Positions 1 through 4,948 of a stretch of DNA of 12,744 nucleotides are shown here, piece after piece. The position numbers were made by a program, and so were the translations under genes. Where the stretch lies: NCBI GenBank assembly GCA_041743655.1, contig JBGTMJ010000011.1:1-12744 (forward strand), written 5' to 3'. Source of the stretch: JARIHD01 sp041743655 (GTDB lineage Bacteria > Patescibacteriota > Saccharimonadia > Saccharimonadales > UBA4665). The notes beneath the pieces were generated by a model. The model made no database searches. It saw only the letters and a program-made list of their open reading frames with translations, and was not told where the DNA came from. The first letter of the stretch is position 1; each line of letters begins with the position of its first letter.

Positions 1-42
1 TCTTGTTTGTTTTAGATGACACTACAAGCATACAAGAACAAG

Positions 43-70
43 AAGACACCCGGCTAACGCCGGGTGTCTT
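43..70. terminator. Strong hairpin, probable terminator
   Basis: GACACCCGGC (45-54) pairs perfectly with GCCGGGTGTC (59-68) around the loop TAAC, and two flanking A-T pairs extend it to 12 bp. On the plus strand it is followed by TTTGGTTGG, on the minus strand by TTCTTGTTCTTG. It could therefore end transcription from either side. The direction is uncertain. Confidence 0.65.
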
Positions 71-136
71 TGGTTGGATGGAGGTGATGTGTAGGTGGGT
101 TAGGGACGGACCTCGCAAAGATAAGAAATATTGTGT

Positions 137-169
137 AATAAAAGAGAGCTACAGAAGGCCTCTTTTATT
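137..169. terminator. AT-flanked hairpin, possible bidirectional terminator
   Basis: AATAAAAGAG (137-146) is the exact reverse complement of CTCTTTTATT (160-169), enclosing 13 nt. The A-rich left arm and T-rich right arm mean either strand would make a stem ending in a U-rich run, the usual form of a bidirectional intrinsic terminator. Confidence 0.5.
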
Positions 170-270
170 CTTGGAACGATTGTGGGGTTGGGTAGTATTT
201 TTTGGAATCAAGTATTCGAACAGTTTAGGGCGTAGCACAGAGAATTCTCGACACTTCCACTCTCCAACAG

Positions 271-305
271 TTGCTGCAGCATAGTATTATACTTCGCTGC
301 AGCAA
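271..305. repeat. Inverted repeat abutting the next terminator
   Basis: TTGCTGCAGC (271-280) and GCTGCAGCAA (296-305) form a perfect 10-bp stem. Inside it AGTA (283-286) can pair with TACT (290-293), lengthening the structure. Each arm holds the 8-bp palindrome GCTGCAGC, so the pair is both a direct and an inverted repeat. It touches the terminator hairpin at 305-335. The function is unknown; it may be a second-stage terminator or 3' stabiliser for the minus-strand transcript. Confidence 0.5.
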
Positions 306-335
306 AAAAGGACGACCTCGCAGATCGTCCTTTTT
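305..335 (-). terminator. Intrinsic terminator for the 49-aa gene
   Basis: AAAAAGGACGA (305-315) pairs perfectly with TCGTCCTTTTT (325-335). Read on the minus strand, the stem ends in a run of six T and lies 37 bp after the stop of the gene at 373-522, so it most likely ends that transcript. The symmetric A/T runs would also let it work on the plus strand. Confidence 0.85.
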
Positions 336-372
336 AGCTACCGTGCCAACAAGTGGCTAGTAAGTATCTTTA

Positions 373-522
373 CTAGATGGTGCTATCTGTCCAGAAAGTA
401 AAGTGTTTGCCTTGCAGACTAGCCTTAGTTATATCCATCTCTGAGCCATCTGGCTTTCGTAGGGTAAGTGTACAGCTATCGTCTAGGCTACTTAGTTTGG
501 CTTTTAAATCTTTAACTGTCAT
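373..522 (-). CDS. Small 49-aa hypothetical protein
   Basis: I do not recognise this gene, but the small ORF is well supported. The start ATG (520-522) has the ribosome binding site GAGGAGA five bases upstream, a promoter-like CTGACA-17-CATACT lies before that, and a strong terminator follows. The 49-residue product begins MTVKDLKAKL, an amphipathic helix, then SSLDDSCTLTLRKPDGSEMD, which looks like a beta hairpin. It has one cysteine (residue 17), no signal peptide and no membrane segment, so it should be cytoplasmic. The opening resembles short accessory proteins with an N-terminal (M)TVKELxxKL helix, but I cannot assign a family. It lies 89 bp after the Nudix pseudogene on the same strand but has its own promoter. 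Confidence 0.7.
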   Translation of the reverse strand: MTVKDLKAKLSSLDDSCTLTLRKPDGSEMDITKASLQGKHFTFWTDSTI

Positions 523-551
523 GTAAATCTCCTCGTTACTTAGTAAATTCA

Positions 552-580
552 AGTATGGGGAAGCTTATCTTTGCTGTCAG
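552..580 (-). promoter_or_regulatory. Promoter of the 49-aa gene
   Basis: On the minus strand CTGACA (580-575) and CATACT (557-552) are separated by exactly 17 bases, each one mismatch from the sigma-70 -35 and -10 consensus. Transcription would start near 545, giving a leader of about 22 nt that includes the GAGGAGA ribosome binding site. Confidence 0.55.
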
Positions 581-611
581 TTAGATATGTTACCTACTGG
601 CCGGCGCTATT

Positions 612-1028
612 TTAAAATAAGATCTTTCGTTCGACCAAGTCAGGAATGATTTTGTTACGGATAAGTGGTGCTACCCTAGGGTTGTTAACAGCAGTTTTTC
701 CAATCCAGTGTATGGCTTTGATTTCCGTTGATGGCTTTGGCTTGCCTATTATCTTACCTTCATAGAGCTCGATAGATACATCATGTGTTGGATCCCCAGC
801 TGCTGGGCCCATTTAAGTGCCTATATACTTAACAGTGTTAAAGTCTACCTCACAATCAAGTTCTTCTTTAATCTCATTTCTCAAGCGTTCCCCAACAGTA
901 TCCTCGGTCAGCTGGCCACCAGGCATAATGTAGTCGCTGGTCATGTCGGACGCATATTTCTCGCACACCAAAAACTCGGTTGAGGCATCATTTTTTACGA
1001 GTAGACCTATTTTGTTGTAAAAAGCCAA
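612..1028 (-). pseudogene. Nudix hydrolase interrupted by in-frame TAA
   Basis: Nudix enzymes hydrolyse nucleoside diphosphates linked to another group. Residues 1-71 (1028 to 816) hold the Nudix helix, starting at the PGGQL strand: a glycine, then D, N-E and E-E at the box positions. The metal-binding glutamates are present, but the usual RE is NE and the usual box glycine is D. A TAA at 813-815 then stops translation. The next codon is ATG (812-810) and the same frame runs 66 residues to 612, with GPAAGDPTHDVSIELYEGK and PxPSTEIKAIHWI, which read as the direct continuation of a single roughly 138-residue enzyme. One nonsense change therefore explains the break. The TTG start (1026-1028) is chosen for AGGGAG six bases upstream. 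It lies just after tRNA-Ile2 and may share its transcript. Alternatives are a sequencing error or restart at the internal ATG. Confidence 0.75.
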
Positions 1029-1056
1029 AGTAAACTCCCTGTAATTATCGGTAAAA

Positions 1057-1132
1057 TGGTGGGGATGGCTGGACTTGAACCAGCGACCAAGCGGTTATGA
1101 GCCGCCTGCTCTAACCACTGAGCTACATCCCC
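1057..1132 (-). tRNA. ileX: tRNA-Ile2 (anticodon CAU, lysidine type)
   Basis: The minus strand gives a full 76-nt cloverleaf with encoded CCA: acceptor GGGGATG paired with CATCCCC, D arm AGCTCAGTGGTTAGAGC, anticodon stem GCGG/CCGC with loop CTCATAA, and T arm CTGGTTCAAGTCCAG. The anticodon is CAU. From the D loop through the T arm it closely resembles the bacterial minor isoleucine tRNA, whose CAU is modified to lysidine by TilS to read AUA, rather than elongator tRNA-Met. The acceptor stem lacks the C1:A72 mismatch of an initiator. Ile2 versus elongator Met is inferred by similarity only. Confidence 0.85.
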
Positions 1133-1292
1133 GTATGCTTAGTGAGAAAAACCGTAAGTTTATCTCATTGCGCCGGGCGCCGGAATAAATCCGTCACGCT
1201 AGCTACTCTTTTCCCTATGCAGGTGAGTGGTAACAGGGAAGAGTATAGCAGACATTCAGATGTGGGTATATAATTATCCGTGTATATTGGCA
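1133..1292. other. Intergenic region between divergent tRNA-Ile2 and ftsB
   Basis: This 160-bp gap must hold the promoters of both divergent genes. It contains a GC-rich dyad, CCGG-GCG-CCGG, near 1173-1183, and an imperfect inverted repeat near 1204-1246, where TACTCTT(TT)CCCT faces AGGGAAGAGTA with a 2-nt bulge. TATAAT at 1269-1274 is the likely ftsB -10 box. On the minus strand TAAACT or TATACT could serve the tRNA, but neither has a convincing -35. Confidence 0.4.
1269..1274 (+). promoter_or_regulatory. Likely -10 box of the ftsB-like gene
   Basis: A perfect TATAAT lies 18 bases before ATG 1293, so the leader would be only about 12 nt, with no ribosome binding site. I see no good -35. Confidence 0.5.
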
Positions 1293-1757
1293 ATGGAAAC
1301 AAAAAATACATCAAATACAAGAAAAGCTTACGATTACCTACTGCAATTCAGGGATGTCCGTGCAGTAGGCTGGCTTTTATTCTTGATAGTTGCGCTGCTT
1401 GTTAGCTGGAGCGGCGTGAAAGTCATAGAAACGAACTATCGGCTTCAAAAGGATATCTCCAGGTTGGAACAGCAAAACGAGATACGAAAGCTGACTAATA
1501 CAAACCTGAAACTGAAGAATGAATACTATAACACCAGCCAATACTTAGAAATTGCTGCACGCCAGAACTTTGGTCTGGCTGCCCCGGGCGAAACAGTGTT
1601 GAGCGTGCCCAGGCAAGTAGCCTTGTCACACACTGTCGATCTTGACAATACTGGGCAGGACGCAGTACAAAAAACCAAGGCACGCCAGCCAGCCTATCAA
1701 CGTAACTTCCACGCTTGGATAGATTTTCTGCTGCATCGCCAGACTCCCCAAGATTGA
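1293..1757 (+). CDS. FtsB/DivIC-like septum formation protein
   Basis: This 154-residue protein has the FtsB/DivIC layout: a short cytoplasmic N-terminus, one membrane span (about residues 26-46, from VGWLLFLIVALLVSW), and a coiled coil (about 50-85) rich in leucine, asparagine and glutamate. The family-typical end YLEIAARQNFGLAAPGE follows. FtsB/DivIC proteins join the FtsQ/DivIB-FtsL complex and help activate septal peptidoglycan synthesis. The frame stays open upstream to 1227, but I chose ATG 1293 because it gives the usual short N-terminus and lies 18 bases after TATAAT (1269-1274), whereas earlier starts would precede or overlap that promoter. No Shine-Dalgarno sequence precedes it. After the conserved region comes a basic tail of about 55 residues ending FHAWIDFLLHR, longer than in E. 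coli FtsB. The family call is firm; FtsB versus DivIC versus a paralogue is not settled. Confidence 0.85.
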   Translation: METKNTSNTRKAYDYLLQFRDVRAVGWLLFLIVALLVSWSGVKVIETNYRLQKDISRLEQQNEIRKLTNTNLKLKNEYYNTSQYLEIAARQNFGLAAPGETVLSVPRQVALSHTVDLDNTGQDAVQKTKARQPAYQRNFHAWIDFLLHRQTPQD

Positions 1758-1783
1758 CAGGGGAACGGCTCTGAGAGTATACT
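1754..1783 (+). promoter_or_regulatory. Consensus promoter of tRNA-fMet
   Basis: A perfect -35 TTGACA (1754-1759) overlaps the ftsB stop codon and is followed after 18 bases by TATACT (1778-1783). Transcription would start near 1790, leaving a leader of about 47 nt before the tRNA. The strength fits a highly expressed stable RNA. Confidence 0.7.
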
Positions 1784-1813
1784 TACGTAGAAATCTCAAC
1801 ACATCGTTGGGAT

Positions 1814-1830
1814 CCTATTTTTCAAATAGG
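1814..1830 (+). other. Hairpin in the tRNA-fMet leader
   Basis: CCTATTT (1814-1820) and AAATAGG (1824-1830) form a perfect 7-bp stem around TTC, ending six bases before the mature tRNA 5' end. It may help define the precursor processing site, or be a weak terminator for ftsB read-through, although no T-run follows. Confidence 0.4.
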
Positions 1831-1836
1831 GTATAT

Positions 1837-1911
1837 CGCGGGGTGGAGCAGTGGCAGCTCGCGTGGCTCATAACCACGAGGTCAGAGGTTCGAGTCCTCT
1901 CCCCGCAACCA
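1837..1911 (+). tRNA. Initiator tRNA-fMet (CAU)
   Basis: A complete 75-nt tRNA with encoded CCA. It starts CGCGGGG and ends CCCCGCAACCA, so position 1 is C and position 72 is A, the unpaired C1:A72 that marks bacterial initiators and is needed for formylation. The anticodon stem is CGTGG/CCACG with loop CTCATAA, having a G-C-rich base although it lacks a full run of three GC pairs on the loop side. The T arm is AGAGGTTCGAGTCCTCT. Its own consensus promoter lies upstream and a terminator hairpin follows at once. The last 20 bases recur exactly at 2054-2073. Confidence 0.95.
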
Positions 1912-1955
1912 AAACAAGAGCCCAACTATTATGTTGGGTTTTTGTTTTGGTTATG
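1911..1955 (+). terminator. Terminator of tRNA-fMet
   Basis: CCCAAC (1921-1926) and GTTGGG (1933-1938) form the core stem around TATTAT, followed by TTTTTGTTTT. The tRNA's terminal AACCAAAACA can also pair with the downstream TGTTTTGGTT, making a long outer stem that would include the CCA end in the precursor. Confidence 0.8.
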
Positions 1956-1980
1956 AGACAGTACTCGAACCGTGGGTCGA

Positions 1981-2038
1981 ATCCGCCAGTGGCGGATGAG
2001 GAATCCTTGCTTGGCCGACATGCAGCGTCTTGCGCTGC
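1981..2038. other. Two hairpins inside the tRNA-flanking repeat
   Basis: ATCCGCC (1981-1987) pairs with GGCGGAT (1991-1997) around AGT, and GCAGCG (2022-2027) pairs with CGCTGC (2033-2038) around five bases. Two closely spaced GC-rich hairpins between direct repeats resemble a palindromic repetitive element, but only one copy is visible in this window, so this remains a description. Confidence 0.4.
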
Positions 2039-2066
2039 TAGGCGCAAAAGAAGGAGTCCTCTCCCC

Positions 2067-2160
2067 GCAACCAATTCGAAGTAACAAATAGAGATTCGCA
2101 CAGTAGCGAGTCTCTTTATTATGTACTGCTTCTGTAATCTAGGTTCGAGTTTGTGTGGCT
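2067..2160 (+). repeat. Diverged repeat copy A, with terminator
   Basis: From GCAACCAATT this segment matches 3123-3215 in order: GCAACCAATT, TAACA, AGAGATTCGCAC, GAGTCTCT, a T-rich stretch, TCTGT-AT, a T-arm-like AGGTTCGAGT and GTGG. Within it AGAGATTCGC (2090-2099) pairs along its full length with GCGAGTCTCT (2106-2115), one G-T pair included, followed by TTATT, so it looks like an intrinsic terminator. It probably represents the original downstream flank of tRNA-fMet. Confidence 0.6.
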
Positions 2161-2167
2161 ATTCCTG

Positions 2168-2196
2168 TTGCGGATTAGCGACTCTCAGCTTATTCT
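2168..2196 (+). promoter_or_regulatory. Promoter of gene 2205
   Basis: TTGCGG (2168-2173) and TATTCT (2191-2196) are separated by 17 bases. The -10 ends 8 bases before the ATG, so the transcript would begin at or next to the start codon, and no ribosome binding site precedes it. Confidence 0.5.
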
Positions 2197-2204
2197 GAGT
2201 ACAT

Positions 2205-2960
2205 ATGAAGCAACTCAAGGATTCAAACGGATTTAGTGTACCCCATGTCTTATTAATACTCCTTATCCTAGGCATAGTTGGCTTTACGGGCTGGTATGTC
2301 TGGAATACGAACCAAGAAGTCGATAAAAATCTTGAAGTAACAAAGAGCGCGGCTTCAACAGGACAAAGCAGTTCAAAGACGGATACAAATGACTCGGTGC
2401 CGAAAATTCCTGAAGGCTATATGGAGTATAAGAACGATGTTTATGATTTTAGCTTTGCTTATCCTGCACAATGGGGCAAGCTAGAGAGCAAGGGGGGAGA
2501 TGTTAATACGTTCGTTGCGGAAACACCCGAAATGGACCTAGGTTCCGATTTCATAGGGGGTAAGATGAAAGTCACTGCTTCAAAGATTGAAGCTTTTAGT
2601 ATGAGAGCTGGTTATCGTAGTGCGGTTGTCAAGGCGACCGGACCTGCCCCTGATTATAGATGGGTTGTGGTTGCACCCGAAACGGAAGGAGAGGTGCACA
2701 GCATTGGGGATGAGTTATCGCCAGAGCCTCAAGTTATTTTCAAGAAGGATAGCCTACGGGTTTACAATTTTCCGACAGGTCACGCATGCGCCGAATGGTC
2801 TTCGATCGCATTCGCTAGTGGTGATTATTTCATCGGCATAGAACTGCCCTACGTATGTCCAGACGAAGCAAAGACACTAGAAGAGGGTGATGTTGCCTAC
2901 AAGAACTATAAAAATTCTTTGGTTAAGCAAATCGCTCAGATGGTCCGTGTTTCTAATTAG
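2205..2960 (+). CDS. Membrane-anchored extracytoplasmic protein, PsbP-like region
   Basis: The 251-residue product begins with a pilin-like N-terminus: basic residues, then NGFSVPH running into one hydrophobic helix (about 13-33, with ILGIVGFTGWYVW). The glutamate at position 5 of mature type IV pilins is absent (histidine instead), so the helix may only anchor the protein. A Ser/Thr/Lys-rich linker (about 45-68) leads to an outer domain starting YKNDVYDFSFAYPAQW (about 75-90), like the opening of PsbP/MOG1-fold domains in many bacterial surface proteins. Cysteines at 195 and 218 could form a disulfide. The next gene encodes a VKOR-type oxidase, a plausible partner for such a bond. The promoter suggests a leaderless mRNA. 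The gene is flanked by diverged repeats at 2067 and 3123, which could mean it was inserted or exchanged as a unit. Its specific function is unknown. Confidence 0.8.
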   Translation: MKQLKDSNGFSVPHVLLILLILGIVGFTGWYVWNTNQEVDKNLEVTKSAASTGQSSSKTDTNDSVPKIPEGYMEYKNDVYDFSFAYPAQWGKLESKGGDVNTFVAETPEMDLGSDFIGGKMKVTASKIEAFSMRAGYRSAVVKATGPAPDYRWVVVAPETEGEVHSIGDELSPEPQVIFKKDSLRVYNFPTGHACAEWSSIAFASGDYFIGIELPYVCPDEAKTLEEGDVAYKNYKNSLVKQIAQMVRVSN

Positions 2961-2997
2961 GCCCAGATAATAGTAATAACTAAGTGGAGGTTCACGT

Positions 2998-3096
2998 ATG
3001 ACCTCAATTGGCTATAGCTCCAGCCTTGCATGGCAGGGTGATTTAACAAGTTGCTCTCTTTACATAATCTCGACCATCGTGCTAATTCAGAAGTGA
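2998..3096 (+). CDS. Possible 32-aa small protein
   Basis: ATG 2998 has a clean GGAGG (2986-2990) seven bases upstream, better than most starts nearby, with GATAAT (2966-2971) as a possible -10 box. The frame runs 32 codons to TGA at 3094-3096. The product (MTSIGYSSSLAWQGDL then a hydrophobic end SLYIISTIVLIQK) could be a short membrane peptide. Against it, the end overlaps a repeat shared with non-coding DNA at 3898-3944, and chance ORFs of this size are common. Confidence 0.3.
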   Translation: MTSIGYSSSLAWQGDLTSCSLYIISTIVLIQK

Positions 3097-3120
3097 TAAG
3101 GTTCCAATTCAACTGTACCT
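3074..3120 (+). repeat. Diverged 47-bp intergenic repeat, copy 1
   Basis: About 35 of 47 positions match 3898-3944 without gaps. Shared blocks are CCATC, CTAATTC, GATAAGG and TCCAATTC. Each copy lies between a gene end and the next promoter. The function is unknown. Confidence 0.5.
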
Positions 3121-3122
3121 GC

Positions 3123-3215
3123 GCAACCAATTAGGGATAACAGACAGAGATTCGCACGTTAGTGAGTCTCTCTTTATTTTTCACATCTGTTATTGAGATC
3201 CGAGTCCCAGGTGGT
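3123..3215 (+). repeat. Diverged repeat copy B, with terminator
   Basis: This is the second copy of the segment at 2067-2160. It begins GCAACCAATT like the end and flank of tRNA-fMet. AGAGATTCGC (3146-3155) pairs with GTGAGTCTCT (3162-3171) around ACGTTA, two G-T pairs included, then CTTTATTTTT, a better T-tract than copy A. The stem is kept although the loop differs. It would end transcription from the gene at 2205. Confidence 0.65.
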
Positions 3216-3219
3216 CTTT

Positions 3220-3228
3220 TGGTATGAT
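3220..3228 (+). promoter_or_regulatory. Extended -10 promoter of the VKOR gene
   Basis: TGGTATGAT forms an extended -10 (TGn plus TATGAT at 3223-3228) and ends six bases before ATG 3235, so the transcript should start at or beside the A of the start codon. Confidence 0.55.
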
Positions 3229-3234
3229 TATTAG

Positions 3235-3840
3235 ATGGCTAAAAAGTCAGAAATCACCCTAACAAAAACTCTGCCGTTCGTATTGCTTATCGGTGGCATT
3301 ATTGGCGTGCTCTGTTCGGGTATATTAACCGTTGAAAAGATACAGTTACTCCAGCATCCAAATAGCCAACTCGGCTGTGACCTTAATCCGATTGTTGCAT
3401 GCGGTCCTGTCATTAATATGCCACAGGCATCAGTATTTGGTTTTCCTAATCCAGTTATCGGCCTTGTTGGCTTTGGTGTGATAGCAACAGTAGGTGCTGG
3501 CATGCTGGCAGGCGCGGCCTTTAAACGTTGGTTTTGGCTGGTCTTACAAGCCGGTGTAGTATTTGGCATCGGTTTTGTGACGTGGTTACAGTTTCAGAGC
3601 ATTTTCCGTATTGGAGCATTATGCCCATACTGTATGGTCGTATGGTCCATAATGATACCAATATTTTGGTATACCACGCTGTACAACTTGCGAGAGAATT
3701 ACTTACCAACACCTACACGACTAAGAGGTTTTGTTGACTTTTTGCAACGTCATCACGGCGACATATTAGTGGTGTGGTACCTCGTTATCATCGGGGTGAT
3801 ACTACATCACTTCTGGTATTACTGGAGTACTTTATTGTAG
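3235..3840 (+). CDS. VKOR-family disulfide-generating membrane protein
   Basis: Vitamin K epoxide reductase homologues pass electrons from a partner thioredoxin-fold oxidase to quinone, so supporting disulfide formation outside the membrane in bacteria without DsbB. All four expected cysteines are here: the loop pair C48 and C56 (CDLNPIVAC) and the CPYC pair C130/C133 at the start of a membrane helix. The ASVFGFPNPVIGL loop with its conserved serine is also present. Membrane spans lie at about 12-32, 73-93, 99-120, 130-150 and 174-193. At 201 residues this is the stand-alone form, with no fused thioredoxin domain, and no DsbA-like gene is visible in the window. The start codon has no ribosome binding site but an extended -10 six bases upstream. 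The gene just before it encodes a surface protein with two cysteines. Confidence 0.93.
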   Translation: MAKKSEITLTKTLPFVLLIGGIIGVLCSGILTVEKIQLLQHPNSQLGCDLNPIVACGPVINMPQASVFGFPNPVIGLVGFGVIATVGAGMLAGAAFKRWFWLVLQAGVVFGIGFVTWLQFQSIFRIGALCPYCMVVWSIMIPIFWYTTLYNLRENYLPTPTRLRGFVDFLQRHHGDILVVWYLVIIGVILHHFWYYWSTLL

Positions 3841-3849
3841 GTTTCATGA

Positions 3850-3873
3850 CTGCTCGGTAGAGTACCGTAGCAG
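3850..3873 (+). terminator. Probable terminator of the VKOR gene
   Basis: CTGCTCGGTA (3850-3859) pairs with TACCG-T-AGCAG (3863-3873), 10 bp with one bulged T around GAG, followed by ATTATTCTT. It lies 10 bp after the stop. The T-tract is imperfect. Confidence 0.6.
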
Positions 3874-3897
3874 ATTATTCTTCCTTGAGAGTTACAC

Positions 3898-3944
3898 CCA
3901 TCACACTAATTCCGAACAGATAAGGCTCCAATTCGACTACACTA
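3898..3944 (+). repeat. Diverged 47-bp intergenic repeat, copy 2
   Basis: Partner of 3074-3120. It lies between the VKOR terminator and the promoter of the gene at 3965. Confidence 0.5.
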
Positions 3945-3949
3945 GGGCA

Positions 3950-3958
3950 TGTTAGACT
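3950..3958 (+). promoter_or_regulatory. Extended -10 promoter of gene 3965
   Basis: TGTTAGACT (TGn plus TAGACT at 3953-3958) ends six bases before ATG 3965, the same spacing as for the genes at 3235 and 4949, again pointing to a leaderless mRNA. Confidence 0.45.
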
Positions 3959-3964
3959 ACCAAT

Positions 3965-4855
3965 ATGGAGCCGAAAGAAGGCTATATCAATTTCAAAAAT
4001 TATAAGACTTACTACGTAGTCTATGGAGATTTAAGCAGCGGTAAGACTCCACTTGTTGTGCTTCATGGCGGGCCAGGATACCCGCATTATCATCTCAATA
4101 ATTTGTCCGAGCTTGCCGAAAAAGGACGCCCGGTTATTCTTTATGACCAGCTTGGTTGTGGGAAGTCAGACCGGCCTGAGGATCCCGAAATTTGGACAGT
4201 AGCATTGTTCATTGAAGAGCTAGCTACTATACGTGAAGCCCTCAAACTTAATACAATACATTTACTAGGACACTCATGGGGCGGTTTGCTTGCTGTTGAG
4301 TACATGCTCACCAGACCAAAAGGTGTAGAAAAACTAATACTCTCCAGCCCTACTCTTGATAGCCGGCTTTGGGTTGAAGAAGCTAGCAGATTGACGAACG
4401 AATTACCATCCTGGGCGGGGAATGTAATGCGAAAACACGAAGCAGAAGATACAACTGGCTCTTACGAATACCAGCAAGCGTATGCAGAATTCAGAAATAG
4501 ATTTATCTGCCGCGCCGAACCCTACCCTCCCTTGCTGATAAAGGCAGACAGTGAAATGGGGGCTCAGGTATATGAAACTATGTGGGGCCCAAGCGAATCG
4601 CATATAACGGGCATTCTAAAGAATTGGAGTGTACTTAACCGGTTAGGAGAAATAGATATTCCGACTTTGTTCTTATCAGGCAAATATGACGAAGCTACGC
4701 CAAAACAAATAGAACTTGGTCATAAACGTATGCATGGCTCAAAATGGGTACTTTTTGAAAATAGCTCGCACACAGCTAATCTAGAAGAACCTGAAAAATA
4801 TTTACAGACAGTCGAAGAATTTTTAAGCTCTAATCCCATTCATCAGAACAGCTAA
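3965..4855 (+). CDS. Proline iminopeptidase-like alpha/beta hydrolase
   Basis: Proline iminopeptidases (MEROPS S33) release N-terminal proline and sometimes other residues from peptides in the cytoplasm. The 296-residue product has the family's oxyanion motif HGGPG (34-38), the nucleophile elbow GHSWGG with Ser104, the acid Asp242 in SGKYDEATP, and His269 in SSHTANLEEPE. The cap-domain motif MWGPSE (206-211) favours this subfamily over general esterases. Length is normal and there is no signal peptide. The ATG directly follows an extended -10 with no ribosome binding site. No operon partner is evident: the next gene starts 93 bp on with its own -10 box. A peptide-scavenging role would suit a reduced, host- or community-dependent cell, but that is inference, and the substrate is not proven by sequence. 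Confidence 0.88.
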   Translation: MEPKEGYINFKNYKTYYVVYGDLSSGKTPLVVLHGGPGYPHYHLNNLSELAEKGRPVILYDQLGCGKSDRPEDPEIWTVALFIEELATIREALKLNTIHLLGHSWGGLLAVEYMLTRPKGVEKLILSSPTLDSRLWVEEASRLTNELPSWAGNVMRKHEAEDTTGSYEYQQAYAEFRNRFICRAEPYPPLLIKADSEMGAQVYETMWGPSESHITGILKNWSVLNRLGEIDIPTLFLSGKYDEATPKQIELGHKRMHGSKWVLFENSSHTANLEEPEKYLQTVEEFLSSNPIHQNS

Positions 4856-4936
4856 AAGATTATTTGCACTAAGAGGTATTCTCTACGATGGTTACTTAGG
4901 TTTACGCAGGTTAGAGTTACACTTGGTCTGTTGTTG

Positions 4937-4942
4937 TATGAT
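4937..4942 (+). promoter_or_regulatory. -10 box of gene 4949
   Basis: TATGAT lies six bases before ATG 4949, again too close for a normal leader. Confidence 0.45.
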
Positions 4943-4948
4943 TAAGTT

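Larger units (their letters stand above)
1..372. other. Gene-free region with four hairpins
   Basis: I see no credible gene here. The only long open frame, across positions 3-284, runs through hairpins, has no ribosome binding site and shows no family resemblance. The region holds stem-loops at 43-70, 137-169, 271-305 and 305-335, listed separately. Between them the sequence is low-information and G-rich on the plus strand (about 70-115). The region is probably a transcription-termination zone between a gene off the left edge and the minus-strand genes to the right. Confidence 0.6.
1892..2073 (+). repeat. 20-bp direct repeat of the tRNA-fMet 3' end
   Basis: GAGTCCTCTCCCCGCAACCA occurs as the last 20 bases of tRNA-fMet (1892-1911) and again, exactly, at 2054-2073. 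Such duplication of a tRNA 3' end is what tyrosine-recombinase integration leaves behind. The 142 bases between hold the tRNA terminator and two further dyads (1981-1997, 2022-2038) but no integrase gene. Confidence 0.85.

Noticed and set aside
3..284. 93-residue plus-strand open frame
   Set aside because: It runs through two terminator-type hairpins, has no ribosome binding site, is composition-biased (W/R-rich) and resembles no family.
813..815. Stop-codon reassignment or selenocysteine as explanation for the Nudix stop
   Set aside because: The codon is TAA, not TGA; TAA ends other genes here, and TGA ends ftsB and the dehydrogenase normally, so a code change is not supported.
1851..2101. 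Open frames of 77 residues on both strands over tRNA-fMet
   Set aside because: They lie across the tRNA gene, its terminator and the repeat copy; a stable RNA explains the sequence.
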